A DNA stretch of 26,328 nucleotides from an uncultured Eubacteriales bacterium (GCA_934457115.1 CAKSHI010000017.1:1-26328); one strand, 5' to 3'; numbered from the stretch's first letter, positions 15,091-24,198 are shown. Numbers and translations are program-made. Notes: generated by a model from the sequence alone, not told the origin.

Positions 15091-16296
15091 TTAAGTAAGA
15101 TGAAGTGTGCTTATTTTACATATACCTAGGATATAGAGTTTATTGTTTTTAGCTAACTTAATTTTTTTAGAATCGCCGGGGACCTTAAAGGAATCCTTTT
15201 GATTGCCGCTTGAGGTGTATTCATATACTTGTGAATCTGACAGTATGGCTATTTTATTCCCGTATGATGACACTGAAAGTACCTTTACATCTGTATCAAT
15301 AATAGTCCTTTGATTTCCTGATAAATCTAAAACAACAACCTTGCCGCTACCTCCGGTACTGGTTTCGGAGAGCGCTAAACTTATTATTCCGTCTTGAATT
15401 TCATAACATAACAAGGATTTGTTCTCGTATGAATAATCGACATGAGTTTTTTTGGAAGTGTTTATGATACTTGTGGATTTATCGAATATAGCGACGGCTT
15501 TTCCGTTAGAGCCATATTGAAGGTCTATTATCATGTTGTCATTATACTCTATTATCTCTTTTGGGGTTTCGCTGTTAAAGTTGAATATATAGACTGCGGA
15601 CTTTAAAACTCCCGCATCGGAATATATGCCGCATGCAACGCCGGATTTTCCATCGCTGCTAATAGCTACGTTTGTAATATAATATTCTGAAAAATAATAC
15701 TTATATTCCTCTTTTACTTCACCGTTTTTTGAAGATAAGACCACCATTTCGGAAAGATAGTCATTAGAACCGGTTATAAAGGCACATTTTCCGTTTTGAG
15801 AGACGGAACCGCATATAATATTATTATCAAGATTAGCTTTAAGTACTGTTTTTGATTTTTTTTCGAGTTGAAAACTTTTGGTTCCAAGATTATAGATGAG
15901 CGCATAATTATTGGTGCTTTTATATATAGGATTAGAAAAGCTGTGTTGACGATTAACATCTTCGGCTGCAGATTTATTTAGTGCAACGAATGAGGTGTCA
16001 CTTGTATATGATATGTCGTTATCAAAAATCGCAAAGTTGTTTGCATCTACTTTACTTCCAACTATTTCGCAAGGGAAGCCACTGCCGCGACTCATACCCA
16101 AAACGGAGCCTTGTACCCAATTTACGATATTGGAGGGTGAAAGGTTTTGAATATTGAGACCAATAACAACAAATAAGACGGCTAAAACAACTATAAGGCC
16201 TATTTTAAAACTTTTTGTTGATGTAAACTTTTGATTTTCGTTTTTATTATGTTTTTCAAATTTTTTGCCATAACGCTTAAATCGATTTTCAGCCAT
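15091..16296 (-). CDS. DUF5711-like membrane-anchored beta-propeller protein
   Basis: A 401-residue protein with a basic cytosolic N terminus (FKRYGKKFEKHNK), one signal-anchor helix at about 30-48 (FKIGLIVVLAVLFVVIGL), and a long extracytoplasmic part of repeated short beta segments (for example GVACGIYSDAGVLKSAVYIFNF, GKAVAIFDKSTSIINTS, GNKIAILSDSQVYEYTSSG). The blade-like repeats suggest a WD40/YVTN-like propeller; I relate it to DUF5711, whose function is unknown. The start codon lies 1 nt after the truA stop, with GGAGAT ahead of it, so it is co-translated in the ecf-truA operon. A scaffold or sensor role would be a guess. Confidence 0.75.
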   Translation of the reverse strand: MAENRFKRYGKKFEKHNKNENQKFTSTKSFKIGLIVVLAVLFVVIGLNIQNLSPSNIVNWVQGSVLGMSRGSGFPCEIVGSKVDANNFAIFDNDISYTSDTSFVALNKSAAEDVNRQHSFSNPIYKSTNNYALIYNLGTKSFQLEKKSKTVLKANLDNNIICGSVSQNGKCAFITGSNDYLSEMVVLSSKNGEVKEEYKYYFSEYYITNVAISSDGKSGVACGIYSDAGVLKSAVYIFNFNSETPKEIIEYNDNMIIDLQYGSNGKAVAIFDKSTSIINTSKKTHVDYSYENKSLLCYEIQDGIISLALSETSTGGSGKVVVLDLSGNQRTIIDTDVKVLSVSSYGNKIAILSDSQVYEYTSSGNQKDSFKVPGDSKKIKLAKNNKLYILGICKISTLHLT

Positions 16297-16297
16297 T

Positions 16298-17044
16298 TTA
16301 TATCTCCTCGTAAAAAACTTTGTTTAAATATAGGCCTTGTGCTTGAGCCTTAGGCCCTGCTTTTTGCCTATTCTTTGCTTCTATTATGTAAGGGATATCC
16401 TCTTCTTGAATCTTGCCTTGAGCCACTTTAAGAAGAGTACCCACCATGATTCTTACCATGTTATATAAAAAGCCATCGGCCTTTACTTTCATAAACACCA
16501 TGGGACCCTCTCTATACACATTGCAATATTCTATTGTCCTTACCATATCTCCCATTTTTCGCGCATCAAGCGTGCAAAAAGATGTGAAGTCGTGCCTTCC
16601 AACGAATGCTTGGGCAGCACGATTTAGTTTTTCTTCGTCAAGGTTATACCAATAGTGTAAGGAATATTTATTTAAAAATGGATTTCGACTTTCCTCATTC
16701 CATATTTTATATATGTATTCTTTTCCTTTGGCGGAATATCTTGCGTGAAAGTCCTCGCTCACTTCTTTTGCATCAAGAGCCGCTATGTCTAAGGGCAGGT
16801 ATCTATTAAGTGCCGCTACAAGCCTTTTGCATGCAATATTGTGGTTAGTTTTAAAGCTTATTGCATACATATTGGCGTGTACGCCGGAGTCGGTCCTGCT
16901 GCAGCCCTTTATATCAACTTTTTCCCCTATTATTTTGTAAAGGGCGGTTTGAAAAACTTCCTGCACACTCAATGCATTTTTTTGTATTTGCCAACCATGA
17001 TAATTTGAACCATCATAGCATATTGTGACTAAAATATTTCTCAT
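16298..17044 (-). CDS. truA: tRNA pseudouridine(38-40) synthase TruA
   Basis: TruA converts uridines 38-40 of the tRNA anticodon arm to pseudouridine. The 249-residue protein begins MRNILVTICYDGSNYHGWQIQ, the family N terminus, and has the catalytic D52 in GCSRTDSGVHA. Later family stretches are KEYIYKIWN, HDFTSFC and GFLYNMVRIMVGTLL. A longer frame starts at 17086, but the ATG at 17044 behind AAAGGA gives the standard start. It follows ecfT by 63 nt, the common Firmicutes order ecfA-ecfA-ecfT-truA. Confidence 0.96.
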   Translation of the reverse strand: MRNILVTICYDGSNYHGWQIQKNALSVQEVFQTALYKIIGEKVDIKGCSRTDSGVHANMYAISFKTNHNIACKRLVAALNRYLPLDIAALDAKEVSEDFHARYSAKGKEYIYKIWNEESRNPFLNKYSLHYWYNLDEEKLNRAAQAFVGRHDFTSFCTLDARKMGDMVRTIEYCNVYREGPMVFMKVKADGFLYNMVRIMVGTLLKVAQGKIQEEDIPYIIEAKNRQKAGPKAQAQGLYLNKVFYEEI

Positions 17045-17107
17045 ATAGCGGTTTCCTTTGCGGTAAGATTTGCAGAACATCTGCACAAGTTTAATTAGTT
17101 TATATAT

Positions 17108-17923
17108 TTACATAGGTGTTTTCTTTAAAAAGATATCCAAGAATATTACGAGCATGAATAAAAGTGAGAATATCCCTATAGAGATAAAATCTCTTTTTTG
17201 CATTTTTAACACTTTCATTTTAGTGCGATTTTTCCCGCCTTGGTAGCACCTACACTCCATGGCAATTGCTAAATCATAGGCCCTCTTTAAAGAAGATACA
17301 AAAAGCGGGACTAATATAGGTATCAATGATTTTATGTATTTTATAAGGTTGCCGCTTTCGATATCGGCTCCTCTTGATTTTTGAGCATCGGTTATTTTAT
17401 CGGTTTCTTCGAGCAATGTAGGGATAAATCGTAAGCAAATTGTCATCATCATAGCAAGCTCGGCAGTATCGACCTTAAAAAGTTTTAGAGGTTTCATAAT
17501 TCGCTCCAAGGCGTCAGTAAGGTCGGTAGGCAGGGTAGAAAACATAACGGCTGAACTTATTAGGGATAAATCAATAAGTCGAAAAGCTATAAAAATGCTA
17601 CTGTTTAACCCATTTTTAGTTATTTTAATTATGCCAAGTTCAAACAATGCACTGCCACTACCGTAAAACAAGTTCAAAATTGTAGTTAGAGCTATTACTA
17701 TCAAAATAACTTTTAGACCTTTAAAATACGTTTTAAGAGGAATGTTCGATAGTTTCACAACGCTAAAAGCAAATATCGTCACAACCAAAAGCGATGCATA
17801 GTTAAAAGTACAAAATATCATAATGATTGTTATGAACATTGCCGCAAGCTTAAATCTTGGGTCAAGTTTATGCAATATTGAATTGACGGGAAGGTATTGA
17901 CCTATAGTGATATCTCTAACCAT
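17108..17923 (-). CDS. ecfT: ECF transporter T component (EcfT)
   Basis: EcfT is the membrane scaffold that couples the two ATPases to exchangeable substrate-binding S components for vitamins or metal ions. The 271-residue protein starts GQYLPVNSILHKLDPRFKL, typical of the family, and has about five to six transmembrane helices. The two coupling-helix motifs are visible as SRGAD (about 183-187) and the Cys-rich MECRCYQGG near residue 225. Its ATG overlaps the ecfA2 stop by 8 nt, implying coupled translation. No S component is in the window, so this is a shared (group II) module. Confidence 0.93.
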   Translation of the reverse strand: MVRDITIGQYLPVNSILHKLDPRFKLAAMFITIIMIFCTFNYASLLVVTIFAFSVVKLSNIPLKTYFKGLKVILIVIALTTILNLFYGSGSALFELGIIKITKNGLNSSIFIAFRLIDLSLISSAVMFSTLPTDLTDALERIMKPLKLFKVDTAELAMMMTICLRFIPTLLEETDKITDAQKSRGADIESGNLIKYIKSLIPILVPLFVSSLKRAYDLAIAMECRCYQGGKNRTKMKVLKMQKRDFISIGIFSLLFMLVIFLDIFLKKTPM

Positions 17924-18791
17924 TAAGATTACCTCTGCCTTTTTGATTTATAAGATTTTTTATGCTTGAGAAAGCTTGATCTATAGTTATTATATTTTCG
18001 TCAAGTTTAAAGCCTTTTTGCCTTAATTTTATCATTACTTTAGTTATGTCGGGGATATCAAGGCCGATTTGTTGCAACTTTTGGGCATTAGAAAAGACTT
18101 TTGACGGCTTATCGAACATCAATGCATTCCCATTATCGAGTACCAATACCCTATCTGCTATTTTAGCGATGTTCTCCATGCTATGAGAGACAAAAATAAC
18201 AGTATTGCCTCTTTTTTTATGGTATGTGGATATTTGGTTTATTAGATACTCACGTCCTTTGGGGTCTAAACCTGCAGAAGGTTCATCCAATATGAGTACT
18301 TGGGGGTCCATGGCAATTACTCCTGCTATTGCTGCCCTACGTTTTTGTCCGCCTGACAATTCAAAAGGTGAGTTTTGGAGCAAATCCATTGGAAAATCTA
18401 TAAACTTTACGGCATTTATGACGTTGGTATCTATATCTTTGGGTTTAAGTCCCATGTTTTTGGGACCAAAGGATATGTCTTTGTATACAGTCTCTTCAAA
18501 AAGCTGGTGTTCGGGGTATTGAAAGACAAGCCCTACTTTAAAGCGAACTTCTCTTATTTTCTTTGGGTTTTCCCAAATATCCTTGCCTTCAAGATAAATT
18601 TGGCCGGAACTTGGCCTTAAAAGTGCATTAAAAAGCTTGATTAATGTCGATTTCCCTGAGCCAGTATGACCTACAATCCCGATTATCTCGTTTTCGTTTA
18701 TTGAGATGTTTATATTATTGACAGCTTTTTTTTCAAATGGGGTACCTTTTGAATATGTAAAGCTTAAATTATGAGTTTCGATTATTGGCAT
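17916..18791 (-). CDS. ecfA2: ECF transporter ATPase A2
   Basis: The second ATP-binding subunit of the ECF module. The 291-residue protein has Walker A GHTGSGKST (41-49), Q-loop FQYPEHQLFE (Q92), signature LSGGQKRR (146-153), Walker B VLILDEPSAGLD (166-177) and H-switch H204 in FVSHSM. EHQLFE after the Q-loop is the usual A2 type. It overlaps ecfA1 by 10 nt and ecfT by 8 nt, and starts behind GGAGG. Confidence 0.95.
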   Translation of the reverse strand: MPIIETHNLSFTYSKGTPFEKKAVNNINISINENEIIGIVGHTGSGKSTLIKLFNALLRPSSGQIYLEGKDIWENPKKIREVRFKVGLVFQYPEHQLFEETVYKDISFGPKNMGLKPKDIDTNVINAVKFIDFPMDLLQNSPFELSGGQKRRAAIAGVIAMDPQVLILDEPSAGLDPKGREYLINQISTYHKKRGNTVIFVSHSMENIAKIADRVLVLDNGNALMFDKPSKVFSNAQKLQQIGLDIPDITKVMIKLRQKGFKLDENIITIDQAFSSIKNLINQKGRGNLNG

Positions 18792-19630
18792 AGATGTTCC
18801 TCCAAAAGTTTGGATATCAAAGAAACGCAGTCATCTACGTCTAAACCGTATCCTTGAATATCAAAACCTTCTTTTTTGAGCCTATATATAAGTTCCGCCG
18901 TTTGGGTGGGTGCGAGGGAATGTTCATTTAAGAAACTTACATTGGAAAGAGCCTCTTTAGACGGTGCGTCTAAAATGATATTTCCGTCTTCCATGATTAT
19001 AACACGGTCGGCAGCGAGAGCCTCTTTCATTAGGTGAGTGATGAGGATGACAGTTATGCCGTCATCGTTAAGCGTTTTGATTGTAGATAACACTTCCCTA
19101 CGGCCATTTGGGTCGAGCATAGATGTAGGTTCATCTAATATTATGCACTTAGGTTTTAAGGCTAGAATCCCCGCAATAGCTATACGTTGCTTTTGTCCGC
19201 CTGAAAGATTTGATATGGAATCGTCTTTATATTTATACATTCCTACTGCCTTTAGGGCTTCGTTTACCCTTTCTTTTATTTCATTGGGTTCCAAACCAAT
19301 GTTCTCAAGACCAAATGCAACGTCCTCTTTAACAATGCTTGAAACTATTTGGTTGTCAGGGTTTTGAAGGACTAGCCCTACAAGTGACCTTATTTTATAT
19401 TTGTTTTCTTCTATAGAGGTATCCATGTTATCAACCGTGACACTGCCGCTCGTTGGCAAAATAAGCGCATTGAGATGCTTGCAAAGAGTAGATTTGCCAC
19501 AGCCGTTTGCCCCTAAAATCGCAATAAACTCGCCTTTGTCTAGATTAAGGCTGATATTATTTAGTGCAGGCTTTAAGGATTCTTGGGGGTTATATATAAA
19601 GGTTAGGTTTTTAACTTCTATAAACGACAT
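18782..19630 (-). CDS. ecfA1: ECF transporter ATPase A1
   Basis: The first ATP-binding subunit, 282 residues. Walker A GANGCGKST (40-48), Q-loop LQNPDNQ (Q89), signature LSGGQKQR (142-149), Walker B IILDEPTSMLD and H-switch H199 in LITHLM. The NPDNQ sequence is the typical A1 form. A longer frame starts at 19720 with a hydrophobic extension, but the ATG at 19630, behind AGAGGTG, gives the family N terminus MSFIEVKNLTFIY. First gene of the five-gene unit ecfA1-ecfA2-ecfT-truA-DUF5711. Confidence 0.95.
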   Translation of the reverse strand: MSFIEVKNLTFIYNPQESLKPALNNISLNLDKGEFIAILGANGCGKSTLCKHLNALILPTSGSVTVDNMDTSIEENKYKIRSLVGLVLQNPDNQIVSSIVKEDVAFGLENIGLEPNEIKERVNEALKAVGMYKYKDDSISNLSGGQKQRIAIAGILALKPKCIILDEPTSMLDPNGRREVLSTIKTLNDDGITVILITHLMKEALAADRVIIMEDGNIILDAPSKEALSNVSFLNEHSLAPTQTAELIYRLKKEGFDIQGYGLDVDDCVSLISKLLEEHLCQ

Positions 19631-19749
19631 AACAATTGCACCTCTTTTGTTTATTTGCTTTAATACAATGGCCAAAAACAATATGTATATAATTATAGTA
19701 AACGCAACTTTTTGTGTCAATTATGACAATACTTAGAGTTTTATTCTAA

Positions 19750-19778
19750 GTATAATTTAAAAGCTTGTATCATAGTAA
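19750..19778 (+). promoter_or_regulatory. Weak sigma-E-like promoter of the spoIVFA/FB pair
   Basis: GTATAAT (19750-19756), 14 nt, CATAGTAA (19771-19778) matches 10 of 15 positions of the sigma-E consensus. The Bacillus spoIVF operon is sigma-E dependent. A small inverted repeat (ACTTAGA 19731-19737, TCTAAGT 19745-19751) overlaps the -35. Evidence is mostly contextual. Confidence 0.3.
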
Positions 19779-19797
19779 TTTGTTAAGGGGGATTAAT

Positions 19798-20556
19798 ATG
19801 AATAATTACTTAGACAAAGAAAATGAAATATACGAAGATAGTCAAAACGAAGAACCAATTATACCCAAAAAAGAAAAAGGGTACAATGGTACCCCGCTTC
19901 TTTTAATTATACAAATCGTAGCTTGTTTGATAGTAATAGCATCGTTTATGGCATTAAAGACCTTGAACTTAGAGACATATGAAATCGTGAAAAACTGGTA
20001 TAACGAAAAAATAAACGATTCACTTATAGTTGGCGATAATGTTGATGAGTGTATAGAGTCATTTAATAACCTTATCTCGAAAAAGGCGGTATCAAGTTTT
20101 AAGGATTTATCTTTAGTGAGTTACTCTAAGGAAAACACACCTATGTTTATAACAACAAACCTTCAAGCCCCGGTTGAACATGGGAAAATAAGCTCAAATT
20201 TTGGCAAGAGGGAGGATCCTTCTTCAAAGAAATCAGCCTATCATTATGGCGTGGACATAGCAAGTGATGAGAATGCCGAGATAAAGGCTGTTTTAAGCGG
20301 GAAAGTAGAGACAGCCGAAGAAAGTCCATCATATGGCAAATACATAATTATAGACCATGGCAATAATATAAAATCACTCTATGCCCACTGCAATGAACTT
20401 AAAGTAAACAAGGGAGATAATGTAACAAGAAACCAAACGATAGCATTGGTAGGGAGCACTGGAGATTCGACAGGAAATCATCTTCACCTAGAGTTAATGA
20501 TGGACAATAAGAAATATGACCCTTTGCCGCTTATAAACGCAAGCTATGAAGTTTAG
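19798..20556 (+). CDS. SpoIVFA-like membrane protein with M23 (LytM) peptidase domain
   Basis: A 252-residue protein with a 32-residue charged cytosolic N terminus, one transmembrane helix (about 33-53), a spacer, and a C-terminal M23 domain (about 126-248). By position before spoIVFB it is the SpoIVFA equivalent, which anchors and inhibits the SpoIVFB protease until the forespore signal arrives. Here the M23 zinc ligands are all present: H149 and D153 in HYGVD, H197 in YAHC, and H228/H230 in HLHLE; Bacillus SpoIVFA is regarded as non-catalytic. It may therefore be an active endopeptidase or a SpoIIQ-like protein. The ATG at 19798 behind AAGGGGGA was chosen over one at 19765. It overlaps spoIVFB by 11 nt. 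Confidence 0.82.
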   Translation: MNNYLDKENEIYEDSQNEEPIIPKKEKGYNGTPLLLIIQIVACLIVIASFMALKTLNLETYEIVKNWYNEKINDSLIVGDNVDECIESFNNLISKKAVSSFKDLSLVSYSKENTPMFITTNLQAPVEHGKISSNFGKREDPSSKKSAYHYGVDIASDENAEIKAVLSGKVETAEESPSYGKYIIIDHGNNIKSLYAHCNELKVNKGDNVTRNQTIALVGSTGDSTGNHLHLELMMDNKKYDPLPLINASYEV

Positions 20557-21157
20557 TATATTTAATTGTAAAATTAGAGTAAGCTTTTTGTTTGTGGCGC
20601 TTATAACGGGTTCAATAATACTTGATTCGAGCGCATCACTTTTTTGGGGTATACTTGCGGCCTTGGTTCATGAACTTGGACATATATTTGCAATGGTATT
20701 TGAGGGGGATAGGCCGAGTGAAATAAAATTTAATTTGTTTGATATAGCGATAGTCGACAATAAACGTGAAAAACGCAGTTATTGCAAGGATATCTTTATA
20801 CTATCGATGGGGCCTATTGTGAACATAGTGTTTTTTGCTATTTTCTATGGATTGTTTTTATGGATAAAATGGGATGACTTATATGGATTTGCCATCCAAA
20901 ATTTACTTTTAGGAGGTTTTAACACCTTGCCTATTGAGTCTTTGGATGGCGGCCAAATATTATATATACTGTTTTTAAAAAAGTTAAACCATAAAAAAGC
21001 ACAGCTTTTAGTCCAAATAATATCCTTTTTAATTTTGCTTCCACTTGCAATTTTGGGATTTTTAATACTTTTACAATCAAGATATAATTTTTCACTTTTA
21101 ATGGTAAGTCTTTATCTAATGGCGATAATCCTCATTAAAAGAGGGAATTTTATATAA
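20546..21157 (+). CDS. spoIVFB: Stage IV sporulation intramembrane metalloprotease SpoIVFB
   Basis: SpoIVFB is an M50 (site-2 type) protease in the outer forespore membrane; it cleaves pro-sigma-K and so switches on late mother-cell genes. The 203-residue protein has about six transmembrane helices, zinc motif HELGH (42-46) in the second helix, and the third ligand region FNTLPIESLDGG with N126, P129 and D134. There is no C-terminal CBS domain visible, so it is shorter than Bacillus SpoIVFB (about 288). It starts inside the end of the M23 gene and ends exactly where the convergent YfhO-like gene begins. Confidence 0.9.
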   Translation: MKFSIFNCKIRVSFLFVALITGSIILDSSASLFWGILAALVHELGHIFAMVFEGDRPSEIKFNLFDIAIVDNKREKRSYCKDIFILSMGPIVNIVFFAIFYGLFLWIKWDDLYGFAIQNLLLGGFNTLPIESLDGGQILYILFLKKLNHKKAQLLVQIISFLILLPLAILGFLILLQSRYNFSLLMVSLYLMAIILIKRGNFI

Positions 21158-21172
21158 TTAATCCCTTCTTTT
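21137..21172. terminator. Bidirectional terminator embedded in two convergent gene ends
   Basis: AAAAGAGGGA (21137-21146) pairs with TCCCTTCTTTT (21162-21172) with one bulge; A and T tracts are part of the stem on each side. It covers the last codons of spoIVFB and of the YfhO-like gene, which abut with no gap. Confidence 0.45.
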
Positions 21173-23614
21173 ATGTTTTAGCTTGCTAATGTATAAAGTA
21201 TAGTAATCGCCTTTGGAAGAAAGATTATAAATAAGCTTGTTGCTTTTCATTTCATTTTGCTTTAAATACTTATCAATAAATAATTTATATGCTATGAATA
21301 TTAATAGAGAAATAATACTTATTATAAGACCTAGTGTAAGTCCCGGGGTTTTATAGGAAAATTTTATGGTATTGTCTTTACCACCAAACGCTCTTACTGC
21401 CATAAAACCAATATTTGCCTTTGTAATTTCGACTTTTTCACCGTTTATTTCGGCTCTCCAGCCTTTTTCATAAGGAATACTAAAGAAAATCAATTTGTCT
21501 TTATCGTTTGACAAGTCAATTTTTGCAGTAAATCCATTATTGTCCCGATCAAAATAATAACAAGAACCTTTTTTTCTATCTATGCAGTCTTTAAAATATT
21601 CGTCTTGCGTGTAAGACATGAGATTTGGGCTTGAAAACGAGAGAATATCATTATATTTTGCTACATCGTCATTATCTAATACAATTGCCTTTAATAGAGC
21701 AAGGTGTCTATCATTCTCACTTATTCCCATGAATTGGTCAGTTGTTATATAGTTATCGTAGGAAAATCCAAAGGGAATATAGTATTCATTTTCCCAAATG
21801 TCATGACCGCTTTGGAATGAGTGGAACTTATATCCCGGCATAACAGTTTTATTTGTAGAACTGTCAAAAAAGTTATGGCTGTCATTCTTATAATCAAAAA
21901 GCCAACGGCAGGATAAAAGGCTTCTTATCGCATAGACATTGGATTTTGGTCTTGAGGCCACGTCTCTTTTGACACCTATACTCTTATAAAACTCCATTAT
22001 AGAGCCGGGTACGACACTATGAAATGCTTGAATAGTGGGTATTTGCCAAAACATACCTTGATTGTCGATACATTCATAGAAATCGGCTCTACAATTTTTA
22101 GTATCTTCAAGGTCTAGGTCATTTTTACCGTTTATTACGTAGGGAATCATGTAATTATTAGTGTTTGGTGATTGGATTTTACCAAGGCTTATGATATAAA
22201 TTGATGATGACAAGGAAACAATCATTGTAAATATCATTAAGATGGTATACAATGTTTTTCTATTTTGATAGAAGTTTTTGGTTATAAAAGTAAAGGCGAT
22301 TATACTGAATATAGATATAAAAGTATACATCCAAAGTCTTGATGGGTAAACCTCAAGGCCGAATTTAAGTGTTTGTTCGCCGTTGTTTTGCGACAATACA
22401 GGCATTAATCCTATAGATAGGCTGATAGATAAGGTTATAATAAGTGACCACTTTATAGCTCTTTCCCAATTGGTTTTTACACTTTCTAAGGATAGTATAG
22501 TTGCAAGTGACATCATTAGCGTAGCAGTGTAAAACCATCTTGCATAATAGCAAGCATTAAAAATTTGGAAGGTACTGTTTAGAAGAGGAATCATCGAAAA
22601 AACAAATAAAACCACCAAAAGCCTCTTTAACCAATGGGAAGTTTTGCTTTGGATAAAGCCAATAACGCCGCACATACCAAAAAAAGGGAGCCATAAGCTT
22701 ATAGAAGCCCACTTTGAATTAGAGTCGGGGGTAAAGTTTGGCCTTGCGGGGATGTCCGGGGGGAAGAACATAGAATGTATAATATGGAGATAACGTTGAG
22801 GAGTATCATATAATATTGCATACCAACCGTTAATATGTTCATCTACTCTTGAATTTTGCATTACGGTCAAAATAGAGGGAAGTAAAATCACCATGGATAG
22901 AAGGACACCTAAAATAGCTTCAAACGCTAAAATTCCAAATTCCTTTAGTGTGCATTTATAGCTTTTAAACATCATTTTTATTGACCAATATATGAGTATA
23001 AAAACAACTTGACTAACAAAAAAGTAATAGTTTAAACAGCAGCTTGCAAAAACCAACAACCCAAAAATGCCACATTTTTTATCATACATAAATAGGTCTA
23101 GCGACCATAAGAGAAGAGGAAATATAACTATTGCCTCGTGGAAATGGTTAAAAAATATGTTGTATATAGAGAATCCTGAAAATGCGTATAAAATGCCGCC
23201 TAATACTGCAAGATTTTTATTTTTTACGTATCGACTTAAGTACATATATGCAGTAAGAGATGCCAATGAAAACTTTAGCATTAAAAGAGGAGCCATTAAA
23301 TATGGAACAGCCTCACTTTTAAAAGGAATTGTAAGCCAAAAAAATGGGCTGGATATAAGATAAAAGCTATATGAGCCTATTAAGTTGGCGCCAAGGTCAG
23401 TATTGAAACTCCAAAAGAAGTTGCCGCTTCTAATGGAGTCATGAATCAAGCGATAAAACGGTATTTGCTGGACGTCAAAGTCGCCATAGTACAAGAAATA
23501 ACCTTGATCATAAATTATGAACGGTATAAACATTAAAAAAGCCATCAATAACGCATAAAAGAAGGCTTTTTTAGGGTATATATTTTTTTTAAAAAAGCTA
23601 ATTTCATTAAGCAT
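21158..23614 (-). CDS. YfhO-family polytopic membrane protein
   Basis: An 818-residue protein of the YfhO family, thought to be GT-C-like glycosyltransferases acting on envelope polymers such as teichoic acids. The N terminus has a helix followed by the family stretch YYGDFDVQQIPFYRLIHDSI and the GANLIGSYSFYLISSPFFW segment. About a dozen transmembrane helices run to residue 480, then a soluble extracytoplasmic domain (about 490-750) with KGWRAEINGEKVEI near its end, a last helix (about 762-782) and a basic cytosolic tail. It is monocistronic. Substrate is unknown; the acidic D-x-D (GDFDVQ) is the probable catalytic element. Confidence 0.85.
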   Translation of the reverse strand: MLNEISFFKKNIYPKKAFFYALLMAFLMFIPFIIYDQGYFLYYGDFDVQQIPFYRLIHDSIRSGNFFWSFNTDLGANLIGSYSFYLISSPFFWLTIPFKSEAVPYLMAPLLMLKFSLASLTAYMYLSRYVKNKNLAVLGGILYAFSGFSIYNIFFNHFHEAIVIFPLLLWSLDLFMYDKKCGIFGLLVFASCCLNYYFFVSQVVFILIYWSIKMMFKSYKCTLKEFGILAFEAILGVLLSMVILLPSILTVMQNSRVDEHINGWYAILYDTPQRYLHIIHSMFFPPDIPARPNFTPDSNSKWASISLWLPFFGMCGVIGFIQSKTSHWLKRLLVVLFVFSMIPLLNSTFQIFNACYYARWFYTATLMMSLATILSLESVKTNWERAIKWSLIITLSISLSIGLMPVLSQNNGEQTLKFGLEVYPSRLWMYTFISIFSIIAFTFITKNFYQNRKTLYTILMIFTMIVSLSSSIYIISLGKIQSPNTNNYMIPYVINGKNDLDLEDTKNCRADFYECIDNQGMFWQIPTIQAFHSVVPGSIMEFYKSIGVKRDVASRPKSNVYAIRSLLSCRWLFDYKNDSHNFFDSSTNKTVMPGYKFHSFQSGHDIWENEYYIPFGFSYDNYITTDQFMGISENDRHLALLKAIVLDNDDVAKYNDILSFSSPNLMSYTQDEYFKDCIDRKKGSCYYFDRDNNGFTAKIDLSNDKDKLIFFSIPYEKGWRAEINGEKVEITKANIGFMAVRAFGGKDNTIKFSYKTPGLTLGLIISIISLLIFIAYKLFIDKYLKQNEMKSNKLIYNLSSKGDYYTLYISKLKHKRRD

Positions 23615-23658
23615 GGAGTGAAAACCTCTATTCCTTTAAATTAAACTTGAATTTTTTT

Positions 23659-23687
23659 ATTATAACATATATTATTTACAATTTCTA
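23659..23687 (-). promoter_or_regulatory. Possible promoter of the YfhO-like gene
   Basis: Minus strand TAGAAA (23687-23682), 17 nt, TATAAT (23664-23659), about 45 nt before the start codon. The -10 is consensus, the -35 matches 4 of 6. Confidence 0.4.
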
Positions 23688-23796
23688 GAATTAAAGTATG
23701 GTTCTTATTGGGTAGGGACTTAATATAAAAAATACCATATTTATCTTATGCATTTGGCTTATAATTATTTTAAATATACAAACTTATGCAAATCGC

Positions 23797-23825
23797 TTGA
23801 CTTTGTTTGAAATACATTGTATTAT
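23797..23825 (+). promoter_or_regulatory. Sigma-A promoter of the small membrane-anchored protein gene
   Basis: TTGACT (23797-23802), 17 nt, TATTAT (23820-23825), 31 nt before the start codon; TATAAT three bases on would give a 20-nt spacer. Confidence 0.6.
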
Positions 23826-23856
23826 AATATCGTAATTTGTAAGGGAGGTGAAATTT

Positions 23857-24198
23857 ATGGAAAATAATAAGAGTATTGAAAAATGGAAGATAGTTGTAAT
23901 TTCAATAGCTACGGTAGTTATATCAATGCTAATTGGCGTATTTATTGGTGATCACGCATTTAGAGAGGCTTTTATAACATTTGAATACAATGGTTCAACA
24001 GTGAACTATGTTATAAAACATGGTCAAGTATGTTCAAGTAGTGCAACTGTAGTTAGCGATGGAACAGATTCCGCTCCTATAGATAAATTGTTACATATTG
24101 ATCTAAGTGGTATACATAATAACAATGATGCTATTAAAGTAATAACGCAACAAGTAAGAGAGAATGGCGGTCTTGTACTTTCTGTATGTCAACCTTAG
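23857..24198 (+). CDS. Small membrane-anchored extracytoplasmic protein, hypothetical
   Basis: A 113-residue protein with a short charged N terminus, a signal-anchor helix (about residues 13-33, VVISIATVVISMLIGVFIG), and an outside domain of about 80 residues that includes FEYNGSTVNYVIKHGQVCSSS and a helix-like IKVITQQVRENGG segment. Two Cys residues (in QVCSS and near the C terminus, SVCQP) could form a disulfide. An in-frame GTG at 23848 belongs to the Shine-Dalgarno sequence AAGGGAGGTG, so ATG 23857 is the start. I do not recognise the family. It is monocistronic with its own promoter and hairpin. Confidence 0.7.
   Translation: MENNKSIEKWKIVVISIATVVISMLIGVFIGDHAFREAFITFEYNGSTVNYVIKHGQVCSSSATVVSDGTDSAPIDKLLHIDLSGIHNNNDAIKVITQQVRENGGLVLSVCQP

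Noticed and set aside
19731..19751. Inverted repeat ACTTAGA/TCTAAGT between the divergent ecfA1 and M23 genes as a terminator
   Set aside because: It lies between divergent starts where no gene ends, and the arms are only 7 bp; at most an operator, with no support.
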